A DNA stretch of 64,000 bases, from positions 48,101,378 to 48,165,377 of the forward strand of contig OW388300.1 of the NCBI GenBank assembly GCA_936450465.1. Direction: 5' to 3'. Numbering within the stretch: position 1 is the first letter of the stretch; the number at the start of each line of letters is the position of its first letter. Below the pieces are notes generated by a model. That model saw nothing but the letters and a program-made list of their open reading frames with translations. It was not told where the DNA came from and did not search any database. Position numbers and translations under genes: made by a program. Source of the DNA: Gibbula magus. Taxonomy: Eukaryota > Mollusca > Gastropoda > Trochida > Trochidae. Shown in pieces: positions 39,476 to 50,185 of this stretch.

Positions 39476-39970
39476 ATGCTCCTTCTTTTAAAAAAATATA
39501 CCCACCTATGCGGGTTTTTTTTAAGGGTATATCACATTTACATCCGCAATGCTGACTACACAGCTATTGTCCAATGCAACCAAATTCTGGATTCTCTATT
39601 TCTAGTGGATAATTCAGAGGATACGATCGAACATCTGAAGGGAATAACCTATGTGGGAAGAGAATGTAAAAGTGAATGTGAATGTGAATGCATCTTTACA
39701 AAAACACAACAAAAACACGAAAGTCATCATAATGCAATCATACACCACACTACATACACAGAAAACGCCAAATTAGTCAAAGAAACAATTTTTCCGGATG
39801 GTAACTTCGTTATAGTGAACATACACGACGTTGTGGAGTTAATGACTCCTTCATCAGGTCGAAAGCAAAACAATGTATTCCACTTCAAATTGCACTTCAA
39901 AGACTCGATCAAAGTTGTTATTTCCACGTGTGACTTAAATATTATGACGTCAGCAACATCAGTGATGTGA
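39476..39970 (+). CDS. unidentified ORF, 164 codons, ends in array-repeated block
   Basis: The longest uninterrupted plus-strand frame in the array. The N-terminal part is low in information (MLLLLKKYTHLCGFF). The middle has a Cys/Glu run (ECKSECECECIF) and the last third reads NFVIVNIHDVVELMTPSSGR, then NNVFHFKLHFKDSIKVVIST and CDLNIMTSATSVM. That last third has a paralogous, related reading at 20465-20610. No signal peptide or transmembrane helix is obvious, and no family is recognised. It may be a real single-exon gene, a terminal exon, or a chance frame over an old exon. Confidence 0.3.
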   Translation: MLLLLKKYTHLCGFFLRVYHIYIRNADYTAIVQCNQILDSLFLVDNSEDTIEHLKGITYVGRECKSECECECIFTKTQQKHESHHNAIIHHTTYTENAKLVKETIFPDGNFVIVNIHDVVELMTPSSGRKQNNVFHFKLHFKDSIKVVISTCDLNIMTSATSVM

Positions 39971-40358
39971 TTTGCGCCTTGAAGGGTGTGGTAATTCAGG
40001 CAATTGAGCGTTTTCAAAGGTATCAGCACTGGTTATTCCTGACACATCAGACATTATCAATATTTCCACATCAAGCAAATTATAGTATAGTTTGTATCTG
40101 ATACTTCATGGTGGCTACTGACCTAACATCACCCAAAGCTAACGTTCCTTTAGAATTCGATATAATACGGTATAAATACGGTTCTATTTAGAGCAAGTGA
40201 TTATGAAATAATACAATATTTCAATTATGATGTAGGTGATGTATTTCATACATATAAGATTTCATTTCGTGAACAAAAAGTTTAACAAAATTACATTGTC
40301 AACAAATAAAATTAACCTAAAAACACAAATGATTTAAATGAATTGAAAGTTCTAGTAA

Positions 40359-40531
40359 CAGTCTGATTAGAATCGACCTTGTTCCGAGTAAATAAAATTT
40401 GCCAAAAACAGGTTCTGTAGATTCCTCGGTATGGCGTGGAAATCTCCAAACAATATGAGTTCGTATGCCGGTAGATGCACTATTTTGCACATTTTTTTCC
40501 GCGCGGGATACCGTCGGTTTTAATCAGACTG
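40359..40531. mobile_element. inverted-repeat MITE with 10-bp TSD (short copy)
   Basis: Starts CAGTCTGATTAGAATCGACC and ends GGTTTTAATCAGACTG. The flanks are a 10-bp direct repeat with one mismatch, GTTCTAGTAA (40349-40358) and GTTCTAGTGA (40532-40541). The paralogous place in unit I near 22927 has a single AGTTCTAGTGATAGAAC, the apparent empty site. It is an internally deleted relative of the 438-bp copy at 57799-58236. Long inverted ends with 9-10 bp duplications are typical of Mutator-like elements; that assignment is inference. Confidence 0.8.
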
Positions 40532-40917
40532 GTTCTAGTGATAAAACAAATATGTCTAAACATGTGTAGGTAGACATGTGCTTACTCGTTCTGTGCATCA
40601 ATAAATGGACGAACAGTTAATCGGTCTTGTAACGGCTAAAGAAGGTATATTTCGGCTATCAATAGCTTATTGGTGGGTGGATCGAAATGAATAATTAAGT
40701 TACATCAGGAGGTGGTACTTTGATTTGGTCTTTCTTTTCTTCCTTAATTCAATTTGATTGGTAAAATTAGCTATTCAAAACAAGTAATTCATTGGAGAAA
40801 GATGTTTAATTTCAATTAACTTTTAAAATCGTGCAAAGCAATTCATAGAATCTTGACCTTGACAAGGCAATGTAACCTGGTTTAACTATGCTACATTTGT
40901 ACATGATATTGAATCGA

Positions 40918-41244
40918 GAGATATACTTTTAGAAGATCTAATTGATATACTTGATGTTACAACTTTTGATAGTCTGTGGAAGGATGATGATGTGTTACTA
41001 TGCTTTATACTCGGAGGCCTCCCGACTCCGTGCACGAGGGCTCTCGATTATGAAACATGGCTGGTATGGATCCGTCGAATATGTAAAACTGTTGCACTGT
41101 GGACACGATATTTCTTTAAATGTGTCTGATGACTTGCAATGTTTTTAATACCTACATTATGTATATAACCTTATATTGATTCATTTGTTGTAATGACATT
41201 CTGAACTTTGTATTGATCTTCATTGATATGGAGGAAATAAAGCA

Positions 41245-41284
<40 letters not shown>

Positions 41285-41285
41285 C
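40918..41285 (+). pseudogene. LINE 3' end, 5'-truncated, TATC tail
   Basis: The plus strand reads TTFDSLWKDDDVLLCFILGG, then ETWLVWIRRICKTVALWTRY before a TGA. This looks like the C-terminal tail of a LINE ORF2. It is followed by a 3' UTR ending ATATGGAGGAAATAAAG and a TATC-type tandem tail (41250-41284). The sequence on either side (TTGAATCG and CCGGTAAATAGTTTTTG) is contiguous in the unit I paralog near 23325-23350, so this is an insertion with an empty-site counterpart. Its orientation is opposite to the LINE immediately to the right. Confidence 0.7.
41250..41284. repeat. TATC microsatellite
   Basis: About nine tetranucleotide TATC units at the 3' end of the LINE fragment, probably generated by its 3' tail. 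Confidence 0.95.
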
Positions 41286-41478
41286 ATACCGGTAAATAGT
41301 TTTTGCAACTCTAGCTGGAACATTTACAAATATGGGTTTTTTGTTTAAATACAGAGGTCAAAACCTTTGTCAAAATGCCTTTAATGGAATACATAAAATA
41401 TATTATATATTCAATAGCAAATACACAGTGATTAGTTGTCACTGTGAAGACAAGCCAGTGAACTTCACACAACATGAG

Positions 41479-44075
41479 TCAGACAGACAGACAGACAGAC
41501 AGATTTATTTCGTAGAGTGGCCATGAGGCCAATAGTACAATGATACAAACATACAAACAGTTCCTCAGAGCGCTGGTAATTTAAAATACATTCAGTATAT
41601 ACATTTATACAATTTGGTGTAGTTTGTGTACAAATATGACTAGACGTAAGATACATTTTGCATTTGGGTTTTTAAGTAGATGTACAAAATTCGGCATGCT
41701 TGGGTTTGAATAATAGTGTTGTGGGATATATCTGCTACGGATATCAGAGTACAACGGGCATTGCAGTAATACGTGATACTCAAAGTTTACACAATGGGAG
41801 CACATGGCTAAATTTATATCATCATCTTTAGATCTTCTGTAGGCTTGTACATTGAGTTTACTAATGCCACATCTAAATTTTGTGAGAGACCTTCGTAGTT
41901 GTATGCATGTTAATACATTTAAATACGTTTCATGGACAATGTCATTTATAAATAATGAATAAGTATTCAGATATTTTGAGCTTGCAATCTCGGATGACCA
42001 CTCTTGGTAATATATATCCCTACAACGTTGTTTGAATAGGTTAAGAAACATTGCAGGATGTTTGGTGAATCCATACGTGTGCAAAACCATATTGCAAAAA
42101 CAATATCCTAGCTGATGAGGTCCAGTTAGTATCTCCATTATCATCAAGGATGTGCAGCATATTATAACAACGAATAGAATGCCTTGTAATTGGTTGCGTC
42201 AGTAACCGTAACCAGTAAGATATAACTTTTGTTTTATAATGTACATGCAGTAGGTATCTTCCACATTCCGCTAACACCACCTTAGTAGGGGAGCGGTAAC
42301 CGACACCCATGACAAACTTGCAAAACCTGGAATGGACTTTTTCAATGTTATGACGATACATTGTTCTCCATATTTCTGCTCCATAAAGCAAAATTGGTTT
42401 GATTTTGCTATCAAAAATCGTAAACAATGTATCGGGGGAAAGAGATTTGAAACGGTAACTTTTTTGATAGGATATAATGCCTTCTCGGCTTGTTTGCATA
42501 GAACTTCACAGGACTTCGAAAACAGATTTCGGCATGAAAACGTTATTCCAAGACATTTATAGTAGGAAACAGATTCCAATCTTTCAGAACCAATAAACCA
42601 TTTTTCACTTTTTGAAAGTCCACCACCTTTTATGAACACGAAAATCTTAGTCTTGTCAGTATTAATCGCTAGACTTTTGTAGGTTTATGACAATATCTCC
42701 AAATATGGCGACGTCGTCAGCGAATAATAATATAGATAATCAAGAGTTTCATCAATGAAGGCCCCACTATAGTCACTATTTACAGTATCATTTACAGGTT
42801 CCTCAATATAAAGGATAAATAAGACTGGTGACAGTTTACAACCCTGTCTGACGCCAGAAGTTCAGTTAAATACAACAGTCATAGTCTGTTTACTGAATCT
42901 TACAGCTGCTCTCACATTCGTATGCATATTGCGAAGAAGAACGCTTATTTTACCATGCAAGCCATTATTCAGAAGAACAAACACATTTCTATCAACAGTG
43001 TCGAACGCTTTTAATAAAAATCTACAAATATACAATAGAATTTACCATGCCTTTTTCTTACATATTTATGGACTATTGCGTTAAGTGTGAATATATGGTC
43101 AATGGTACTATAGGTTTCTCGAAAGCCAGCTTGTGATTCAGAAAGTAAATCTTGAGTAGTTATCCAGAATTTTATTCTCATGTCAAGTATTGATGTAAAA
43201 ACTTAACTGATAATGTCAAGAAAGGCTATTCCCCTATAGTTGTTAGAATCTTCTTTTTTTCCTGTCTTGTGTAGGGCCCAGGTGCCAAGCGTCTGGCATT
43301 TTTCCAGATTTAAGGATTTCATTGAAAAGACGTTTTTAGAATGGTAACAATACATGACATGTAGCTTTCATGGCCTCTGTTGGGATACCATCTGCCCCTG
43401 GGTATTTACCATTTTTGAAATTTTGAATTGATTTTCTAATTTCTTCATCTGTGATTTCATGCATAGCATATAGTCACAATCTTTACACTGTTCGCAGTTT
43501 GTAACATCATGGTTATCAATAAAGGATTTTACATCAATAGCAAATTGGGATTTGTTGTCATTAGGTGGGTTAAGTAGTGAACTGAAATAATCATACCAGT
43601 GATCAGCTGATATATTTGCATAACTGCTTTTAGATTCACAGTGTTTCTCATTAGCCTTCCAAAAGTCATTACAAGAGTTACTCTTTGTTGCATTTAAAAT
43701 TTCGTTTTCAATAACTCTCTCAGACATGGGTTTTTTGTTACACGGCTTTTTAAATTCTCGTGTTGCATTAAGATATTCAGTGCAATGTACAGGGTCATTT
43801 GTTTCTCTGAATCTATCGAAAAGCGAATACTTTTTACGTTTGAATACCTCACATTCCTTGTCAAAGCACTGCGGTTGTGTCTGTTTGTGCTTAGCCCGTG
43901 GTCTATGGGTGTTGTGCGCGTCCGTGTGTCGGGTGTCAGTTACAGAAAAACAATGTCTGAACATGTCAATAAAATAGGTTAAAGTTTTGTTAATATCGTC
44001 ATGGATGCTATCATCAAACTTCTGGGTAAATGTTTTAAACGTTTTAAACGTAACTGCACATAACATCAACAACAC
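41479..44075 (-). pseudogene. non-LTR retrotransposon (LINE), degenerate ORF2
   Basis: Minus-strand remnant of a LINE whose reverse transcriptase copies its RNA into the genome. In order: a linker upstream of RT (open frame 44075-43368, with SADHWYDYFSSLLNPP); RT motifs NNYRGIAFLD (near 43225), TSGVRQGCKLSPVLFILYI (near 42860-42800) and LFADDVAIFG (near 42725-42697, the FADD catalytic box); then a C-terminal region with YGAEIW (near 42380), YYQEWSSEIASSKYLNTYS (near 42010) and the Cys/His signature CSHCVNFEYHVLLQCPLYSD (near 41800-41740). The 3' end is GGCCTCATGGCCACTC, ATAAATCTG and a CTGT-type tail at 41479-41502. The frame is broken several times and the endonuclease domain is missing, so the copy is 5'-truncated and dead. 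The clade cannot be assigned by eye. Confidence 0.85.
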
Positions 44076-44427
44076 AACATGAGTCTATTTTCAATATTTA
44101 TGGTGCTACAGACATGATCTTGGACTTAAAGCAGCCAGGACCAAATCAAAAACTTTGAAAACCTTGTTAAAAGGGCCTCACCAAAAAAGGTTCAAATTTT
44201 GGGATGCAACCGTTCTGGAGAAGAGGTAAGAAATATGAACTGTCCATTTAGTTAAATCTATGTTGTCACATTAGAATGTGTACTTGTTGCGTGGAAATGA
44301 CAGACAGTTTTATAGAGATGTTTACCACTGGCTTTGGACAGGCTTTAAAGATAACTCTCTCAGAACTAATAACGCACAGATTAAAGCAGGCGAAGGCCTA
44401 GGTGCACTTTTGTTGATGAATGCATTA

Positions 44428-44479
<52 letters not shown>

Positions 44480-44680
44480 TGAGATAGTGCCTGGATTAGA
44501 TCCACAATCCAAGAATATATCATTAAAAAGACAGTTCTAGGAACTAAATCTGTAAGGTAGTTAACAAACTTCTTTATGTTGAAAATGTCACAGTTTATGT
44601 TTTAATAATTCAATAACAAAAATTGAAGTAATTAAAATCCTAATTTCTTCGTCTCCCTTTCCATCTGCTCGCTATCTATC
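44076..44680. other. array spacer with TA microsatellite
   Basis: No gene seen. Contains a pure TA run of about 48 bp at 44431-44478. The 69-codon plus-strand ORF ending in IYIYIY simply reads through this run. Confidence 0.7.
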
Positions 44681-46985
44681 ACCCTGGAACATCAATATTG
44701 TGGAGATTATTCTTGAGAATAACAATTTCCTAAATGATCCTCAAAGACATGTTCTGTTGATACAAGTGTATATGATGAAGCATATCGTTACTGTTACGTA
44801 TAACCACAATGGTCACACCTATGACTTAAAATGTATGTTTTGATAAAGGGAAGCGTGTTCTTGAATCAAGGTTCTCTACAAACCACATCGATTATGGTGG
44901 TCAATGATAATGAAGTGTTGTCAATGTTATATTGCTAATGTTGATTCGCTTTGAACAATCGGGGTTTTTTCAATGAACTGAGGGTATATTTGGTATATTT
45001 AAATGTCCATTAATGGTTCTAAACACTTCTAGATACGTTGTTTTAGAAAATTCATTTTAACATTTCACTTTTAATTAATGAATTCTTCATATTCTTGTCA
45101 TTATTCAATGGTTGATATTTTGGTAGCTATCAGAATGGTTCTTTTGCTATTAATCAGACATGAGTCACTGTGAACTATAGAATATGAATGATATATTAGT
45201 ATCTGTAACTTGCAAGTGATAGAAAAAGTTACATTAGTTGAAAAGGATCATATAATAACTGGTGTTGATTATGTTAACAGGAACCGATTATATATACTAG
45301 AAAGCTATTCCTAAGATTTATGAGATACTCGCTTATCTTATGAGTTCCAATTAGTTCCGTTCAAAGAGATAATAGTGCATTAATTCAAATATTAAATGTG
45401 TAACGCATAACTTAAAATGATATCTTGGACAATGAAATTCAACTTACTTGACCCGGCTCATTCCCAACACAAATGGACAAAAAGATCACAGGTCCTGGAA
45501 GTTTGACCAATGCAAGTTATGACCAATCCTATTGACACCAACTGGTCGATGGCAGCACCAGGCAAACTATGTTATGAACTATCGACTTTGTCTGCTGTTA
45601 CATTTAATATCTAATATTGCGATTCTCTTCCGTAAACTGTTAACCAATACCATGTTCTTTGAAGCACAGAAGAGGCTTTTCCCATAAACGCTGTATTGTA
45701 TTGCTGTTTTGGCTCGGAAAACTACGAGAGTGACCACCCAAAAAAACAAGCAATCGAACATTATTGAATACGATTCATAAAGATCATTGATTAATTTTGC
45801 TCATCGTTTTCGTCCTCTGGTCACTATTTGTGTTTACTTTATACGAATTGACAACAAAGTTGAACATAACAATGTTTAACAATGTTCATACTCGAAAACC
45901 CTTTTTGAAATAACTTCCCTTTTGAATACACTTCCTGTCTGCCTAATGAGCTTGGTACTCACATGCATGTGAAAAACACATGTCTGGAAAATGCTCCTTG
46001 TCCTAAACATTTTTCTTATAAATAAAACAAATAAATGTTGGTATTTTTTTAATAGATATTTATCGTAAAAAGCCCATTCAGTACGGTAAAACCTTTTTTA
46101 CAGGGTAAATAGGATGTGTTTGAGCCTACTGTATGCCCCTATAATTACATTGTCTGACAAGGTACAGTATGATAGACGTAGCAGTAACACCAGTGAGACA
46201 GTAATGAGACGTGTAGACGACCATCTGGGGAGTGTTTCAAGTAATCATATAGGACAGCTAACATTTGAACCTTTGACTGGACTAAACTATATAGATAGAT
46301 TTAAACTATTGCTCCTGTTGGAACATTATTTAATATTTTTCTCTATTTGTCTATCTTATTGTTCTAAGCATAGCAATCGCATTAGGCCATATTGGTGTGT
46401 AAAATAAACTGATTTGTCTCTCCTACCAGTAGTATATCTTCGCCATTACCAAATATCTGGATAAAAGTGTTTTTCGCTAATTAGAGGTTTCTTATAATTC
46501 CCAGAAAATATGGGTTTGATTTACTAACTATCTGGTTTCTCCTTTAAAACCGGGAATTCATTCTATTTCAAAACATGTCCCACGAGTGTGACAGGAAAGA
46601 AACATAACCCTGTTCAGAGAAAGTGATCAATTATACATGAATCCTTGAAGCGTTCATTAAGTTGTTCAAGTTTCCTTTTTAATAAATTAATCATTTCGGT
46701 ATGGGTTCCTGAGGGCTCTAATGCCATTCAAAGATGTCAAATCACTGAATATTTCTTCTCTAAATGTAATTATCTGTTAAAACAATGTTATGCAATATCC
46801 TCTTGATCAGTTTGTCCAGATTTTCACCATGTGAGTTGCTGTCATTTGAAAACTAATTCTTAGGAATATTGGAGCGATAATTATCATTATGTGACAAATC
46901 GTGCAGCATTTATTAGATTTCAACCGATTCCCTGTCATTCTTCAAAATGTTTTATTTTTACAGTATTTAATAATCGAATATCTTT
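44680..46985. repeat. tandem-array unit III, head segment (copy 3)
   Basis: Collinear with 24.64-26.96 kb and 13.2-15.78 kb, as described for copies 1 and 2. Similarity is highest to copy 2 except over the coding-like core, which copy 2 lacks. Similarity fades after about 46985, so only the head of the third unit is recognisable. Confidence 0.65.
46142..46335 (+). other. conserved coding-like core, array copy 3
   Basis: The plus strand reads LSDKVQYDRRSSNTSETVMR, then RVDDHLGSVSSNHIGQLTFE and PLTGLNYIDRFKLLLLL. Over about 180 bp it differs from the core at 14670-14860 by only a handful of substitutions and one 3-bp indel that keeps the frame (QYNYRR versus QYDRR). Splice signals are not convincing. 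It is either an exon or a constrained or recently converted element; the protein is not recognised. Confidence 0.4.
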
Positions 46986-49180
46986 GTGTTTTCACTTTTC
47001 TATTAAATATTATTAACTTACCAAGCTATCAATGCCAAAAGGTAAAGTCTAGTCCAATACAACTCACATACCTAGAAAAGCCGCCAACTCCCCTAAATTG
47101 TATTATTATTCATTACTGAAAAGGCGACTTTTAAATTTTTACAGCATTTTACCATCGAATATCCTTGCGCTTTTCTAGTACATATTGTTAACTTCGCTAG
47201 CTGCCCATGCCAAAAAAGGGAGGTTTACGGTTTAGTCCAATACAACACACATTGGCTGTACTATTTCATTATTGAAAAAGTCGCCTTTTCATTTTTGCAG
47301 TATTTAAATCATAGAACATCCTCGCATTGCACTTTCCTATAAAATTTAATTAACTCAGCTACCTGAGGTTTGGTCAAATACAACTCCCAAACATAGAATA
47401 TTCTGTACTATTCAACCTGTTGTTTATAGTCTCCATGCAGCGCTTTAATGATATGTTAAAGATAATATCATCTCTTTGTTTTTTCGATGTTAATTCGTTT
47501 ATTCATATAGACAATACTTTCAAGTAAGCAAAACACAAACGATTATTTCGAAGCGTCACCTACTTATCAAGATATAGCCCTTCAAAGTGAGTAAATTTTG
47601 CCTCCTCGTTATCTCATTCTTGAAACAGTTTTCCGCGGCCCCTCAGTGTAGCATAACCTTCGTTAGCAATGTGACGTCATACACAGGAGTTGCTTAATGA
47701 AATCCTTAGGCGATTTGTCGATTTTCGTTGATAATTCGTTTAAAACATAATAAGAACGTTTTGACATTACAAGTTTCCGATAGAATGGGTATGTGTGCGT
47801 CCGTAGGGAGTAATTTCGGAGTTTTAGGAGCATTTTTCGATATTCAACCTCTGATTTTAGATTTGTTCTTTTCCCAATCGAGTGGAGTGTTATGTTATCT
47901 TATAAGCTACAATATGTTTTGAAATGAATAACTGACAATTCAACAAAAAAAAAGATCATGCAATTTTGTTAATATCATAAAACCCATTTTAGTTAATGTT
48001 TTTGATGTGCTTGATTTTGTGTTTGAATAGTGTCTATAGCTTGAAATCTACTGCGTCAATATTTCTCATGGTCACTTTATTTTGCTAATAGAATAGTTTC
48101 ATTACAACTAAGAAAATCCTATAATATTCATCAATGTTACTGGTTTACACTTTTTAGAAGAACATATTCGGGCTATCTTTAAATCTATAGTCGTGTACAT
48201 TTACAATTACTTAGAATCAGTGTAATACCACTACCATTTCCTAGCATGTTATATAAAAGGCCTTGCATTTTATATTACATGTAGTTGTTGATGGTCAATT
48301 CATATGTTTGTGGAAATAAAATAATGTTTAAATCACTTTGGATAAAAATATGGAAAATGTATCTTTCCCAATTTCAAATGAAAGTTTTGGAACTAAAGAA
48401 CTTTGATCAACCTACCATGACCGTGTGTACATGTGTTGTTTGGTTCTCAATTTAAAAAAATATTACCCCGGCAATAGTTCAGTCGTGTAGATTTCCCCTC
48501 TTATTTAATATTTATCTTAGTTAGAGTGTCAATAACGCAACTACATCACTTGTTACATATCGCTACATTGATAAACAAAAATACTGAAATATATTTTGTT
48601 ATTTTGCATAAGGACGAATGTGAACTTTTTTTTATTCAACATGAATGAGGCGTGTTAACACCGTTATAATCCGTATGAAATGTGTAATAGATCTCTGTGA
48701 CGTTTGAACATCTTCATCATCTGACATGCGGGCCGTCGCCATATTGGGCAACGATAAGAATTGTTCCAAAACACATTGCAGAATTACGGGTCCCGCAATG
48801 GTCACATCCAGTACTAAACAGTGTTGACATCTGCTGCAATTTGTAGTACGTTTTACGGGGCGTGTATATATGTAATTTTGTTGTGTAAGGACAAAGGTAA
48901 ATATGTTATTTAGGCAGTTATGTAAGGCTAAATCTAGTGGATTATGTCATTAGACGCCAAACGACTCCTGTGTATTACGTCACAAGGCCAAGCAAGCGGA
49001 ATTCGCTCTCGGCTAAAGTTTTATGAGGCGTAATTGAGCGGCGTTCTAAAAAGGCGTTATAAAAGGTGTTTATTGGTTGAATTGACAAATATCTAGTGAA
49101 ATCCTCGTCATCTTGGAATATGCTTGAATAAAAACCGAAAAGTGATATGGTCGGGGTTTGTGGATCTTTAAGATAAATTA
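46986..49180. other. intergenic with two CpG-richer patches
   Basis: Mostly non-coding. Patches near 47.6-47.85 kb and 48.70-49.05 kb have more CpG, CRE-like TGACGTCA or TGACGTAA sites and an inverted pair GTGACGTMATACACAGGAGT. The second patch read on the minus strand has CCAATA (near 49073) and a TATAA-like box, then ATGGCGACGGCCCGCATGTC at 48751 giving MATARMSDDEDVQTSQ. That could be a first exon, but no good splice donor follows. Treated as a possible promoter, not a called gene. Confidence 0.3.
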
Positions 49181-49205
49181 ACAAACAGGTCCATTTTTAA
49201 AAATC

Positions 49206-49211
49206 TTTATT
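49206..49211 (-). promoter_or_regulatory. poly(A) signal AATAAA
   Basis: AATAAA on the minus strand about 670 bases past the stop codon of the terminal exon at 49882-50185, followed by an AT-rich stretch. It is the most plausible cleavage signal for that transcript. Confidence 0.5.
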
Positions 49212-49559
49212 CTGTTATAACATAACATTATATCATATGCTAGAATAAAACAAAACAAATCAAATACTTTTGTTACAAACTAAAAAAAAACAAGCACAAA
49301 ATAAACGAAATCATCAGCACTACAACAATCAATTATATAAATGAGCAGATATCAAAATTCCTGTGGATAGTAAGTTACCAATTATCAATTCGTTTAATAA
49401 GTAATATATTACTTAAAGTAAAGCAAAGTATGTTGGACATGAAAAGAGAAATTAAAATCTGAGATTTGAGATTTCACATTTTAGTAAAATTATTAAAATA
49501 TTGAAGAGGAATTCATGTTAGTGACCACTGTTTACACTCTCCAGGGTCAAGTTCAAGGG

Positions 49560-49602
49560 AGGTTTAAAAGTAATCGCTCAATGAGCGATTACCTTTAAAC
49601 CT
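49560..49602. other. near-perfect 20-bp-stem hairpin in 3' UTR
   Basis: AGGTTTAAAAGTAATCGCTC and its partner GAGCGATTACCTTTAAACCT form a palindrome with a tiny loop and one mismatched pair. It falls within the inferred 3' UTR of the minus-strand gene ending at 49882, so the RNA would carry a long stem-loop. It could instead be a small foldback insertion. Confidence 0.7.
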
Positions 49603-49881
49603 CTCTTTAACGTGATTGCTCAATGTAGCGCTACGTAGCAAAGGGAGCAAGCATGTGTTTAACATGCAATGCAAATCCGACAAACGTTTCGCATCCAACA
49701 TGTCTAAATCATCAGGAATCATCTTCGAGATTGGAACATCAGGCCACGACGTCCAGCAATTCGTCCAGTTCAGTTCCAAAGTCACCAAGATGCACGTTTG
49801 TTTTGGTGCAATTAGCAACTAAGGTACGGAAGGAGAGACTAGGATAATGTTTTGTTCTCACACTTGTCTCTAATCTAGTTT

Positions 49882-50185
49882 TCATTTTGGGTAGGCATCT
49901 CCGCTTATCACAAAATAGATCTGCTCATCATTGATGGTGATCTTAAGACATTCAGGTTCAGGTGGAATACCAACATTGCAATGAAAGGCTGCATGTTGCA
50001 CGTGTGTATAGGCCCTCATGTGCAGCAGAACATCATAACTCTCCCACAGCCGTCCGTTTCTCCAGATCTCAACACTTTTGAGCATGTTTGGGATCAGATG
50101 GAGAGAAGAGAAGAATGAGAAGACATCAACATCAGCCTGTGACCTTGATTTAATGATCAAAATGAATTCATGTAAATTCTTCAAT
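49882..50185 (-). CDS. terminal exon of an unidentified protein-coding gene
   Basis: A minus-strand exon of 304 coding bases begins after a strong acceptor (branch-like ACTAAT, pyrimidine run, then CAG at 50188-50186). It continues one base into a split codon, then reads LKNLHEFILIIKSRSQADVD, SLHLIPNMLKSVEIWRNGRL, MRAYTHVQHAAFHCNVG and TINDEQIYFVISGDAYPK before TGA at 49884-49882. GC is higher than in the surroundings and codon choice looks coding. I do not recognise the protein. Upstream exons should lie further right on the minus strand, but none could be picked out between 50.2 and 54.6 kb. The exon phase is compatible with the CERK-like exon ending at 57566, so an alternative last exon of that gene cannot be excluded; the residues do not resemble CERK. 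Confidence 0.6.

Larger units (their letters stand above)
30330..40915. repeat. tandem-array unit II, body, with insertions
   Basis: Collinear with 15.9-23.34 kb but enlarged by insertions: a palindromic head near 31.02 kb, a SINE at 33132-33457, a stretch of about 2.4 kb at 37.9-40.33 kb including a Tc1 pseudogene, and an inverted-repeat element at 40359-40531. A near-identical block of about 48 bp around CTCCTATTCTTCACTAACTC is shared by 22789-22836 and 37757-37804. No intact gene was found in the body. Confidence 0.6.

Noticed and set aside
44278..44487. 69-codon ORF ending in an Ile-Tyr repeat
   Set aside because: The C terminus is translation of a TA microsatellite.
47728..47922. 64-codon plus-strand ORF, or a 56-codon minus-strand ORF opposite it, as a gene
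   Set aside because: Both frames are open over the same CpG-richer patch with no way to choose, no domain and no splice context.
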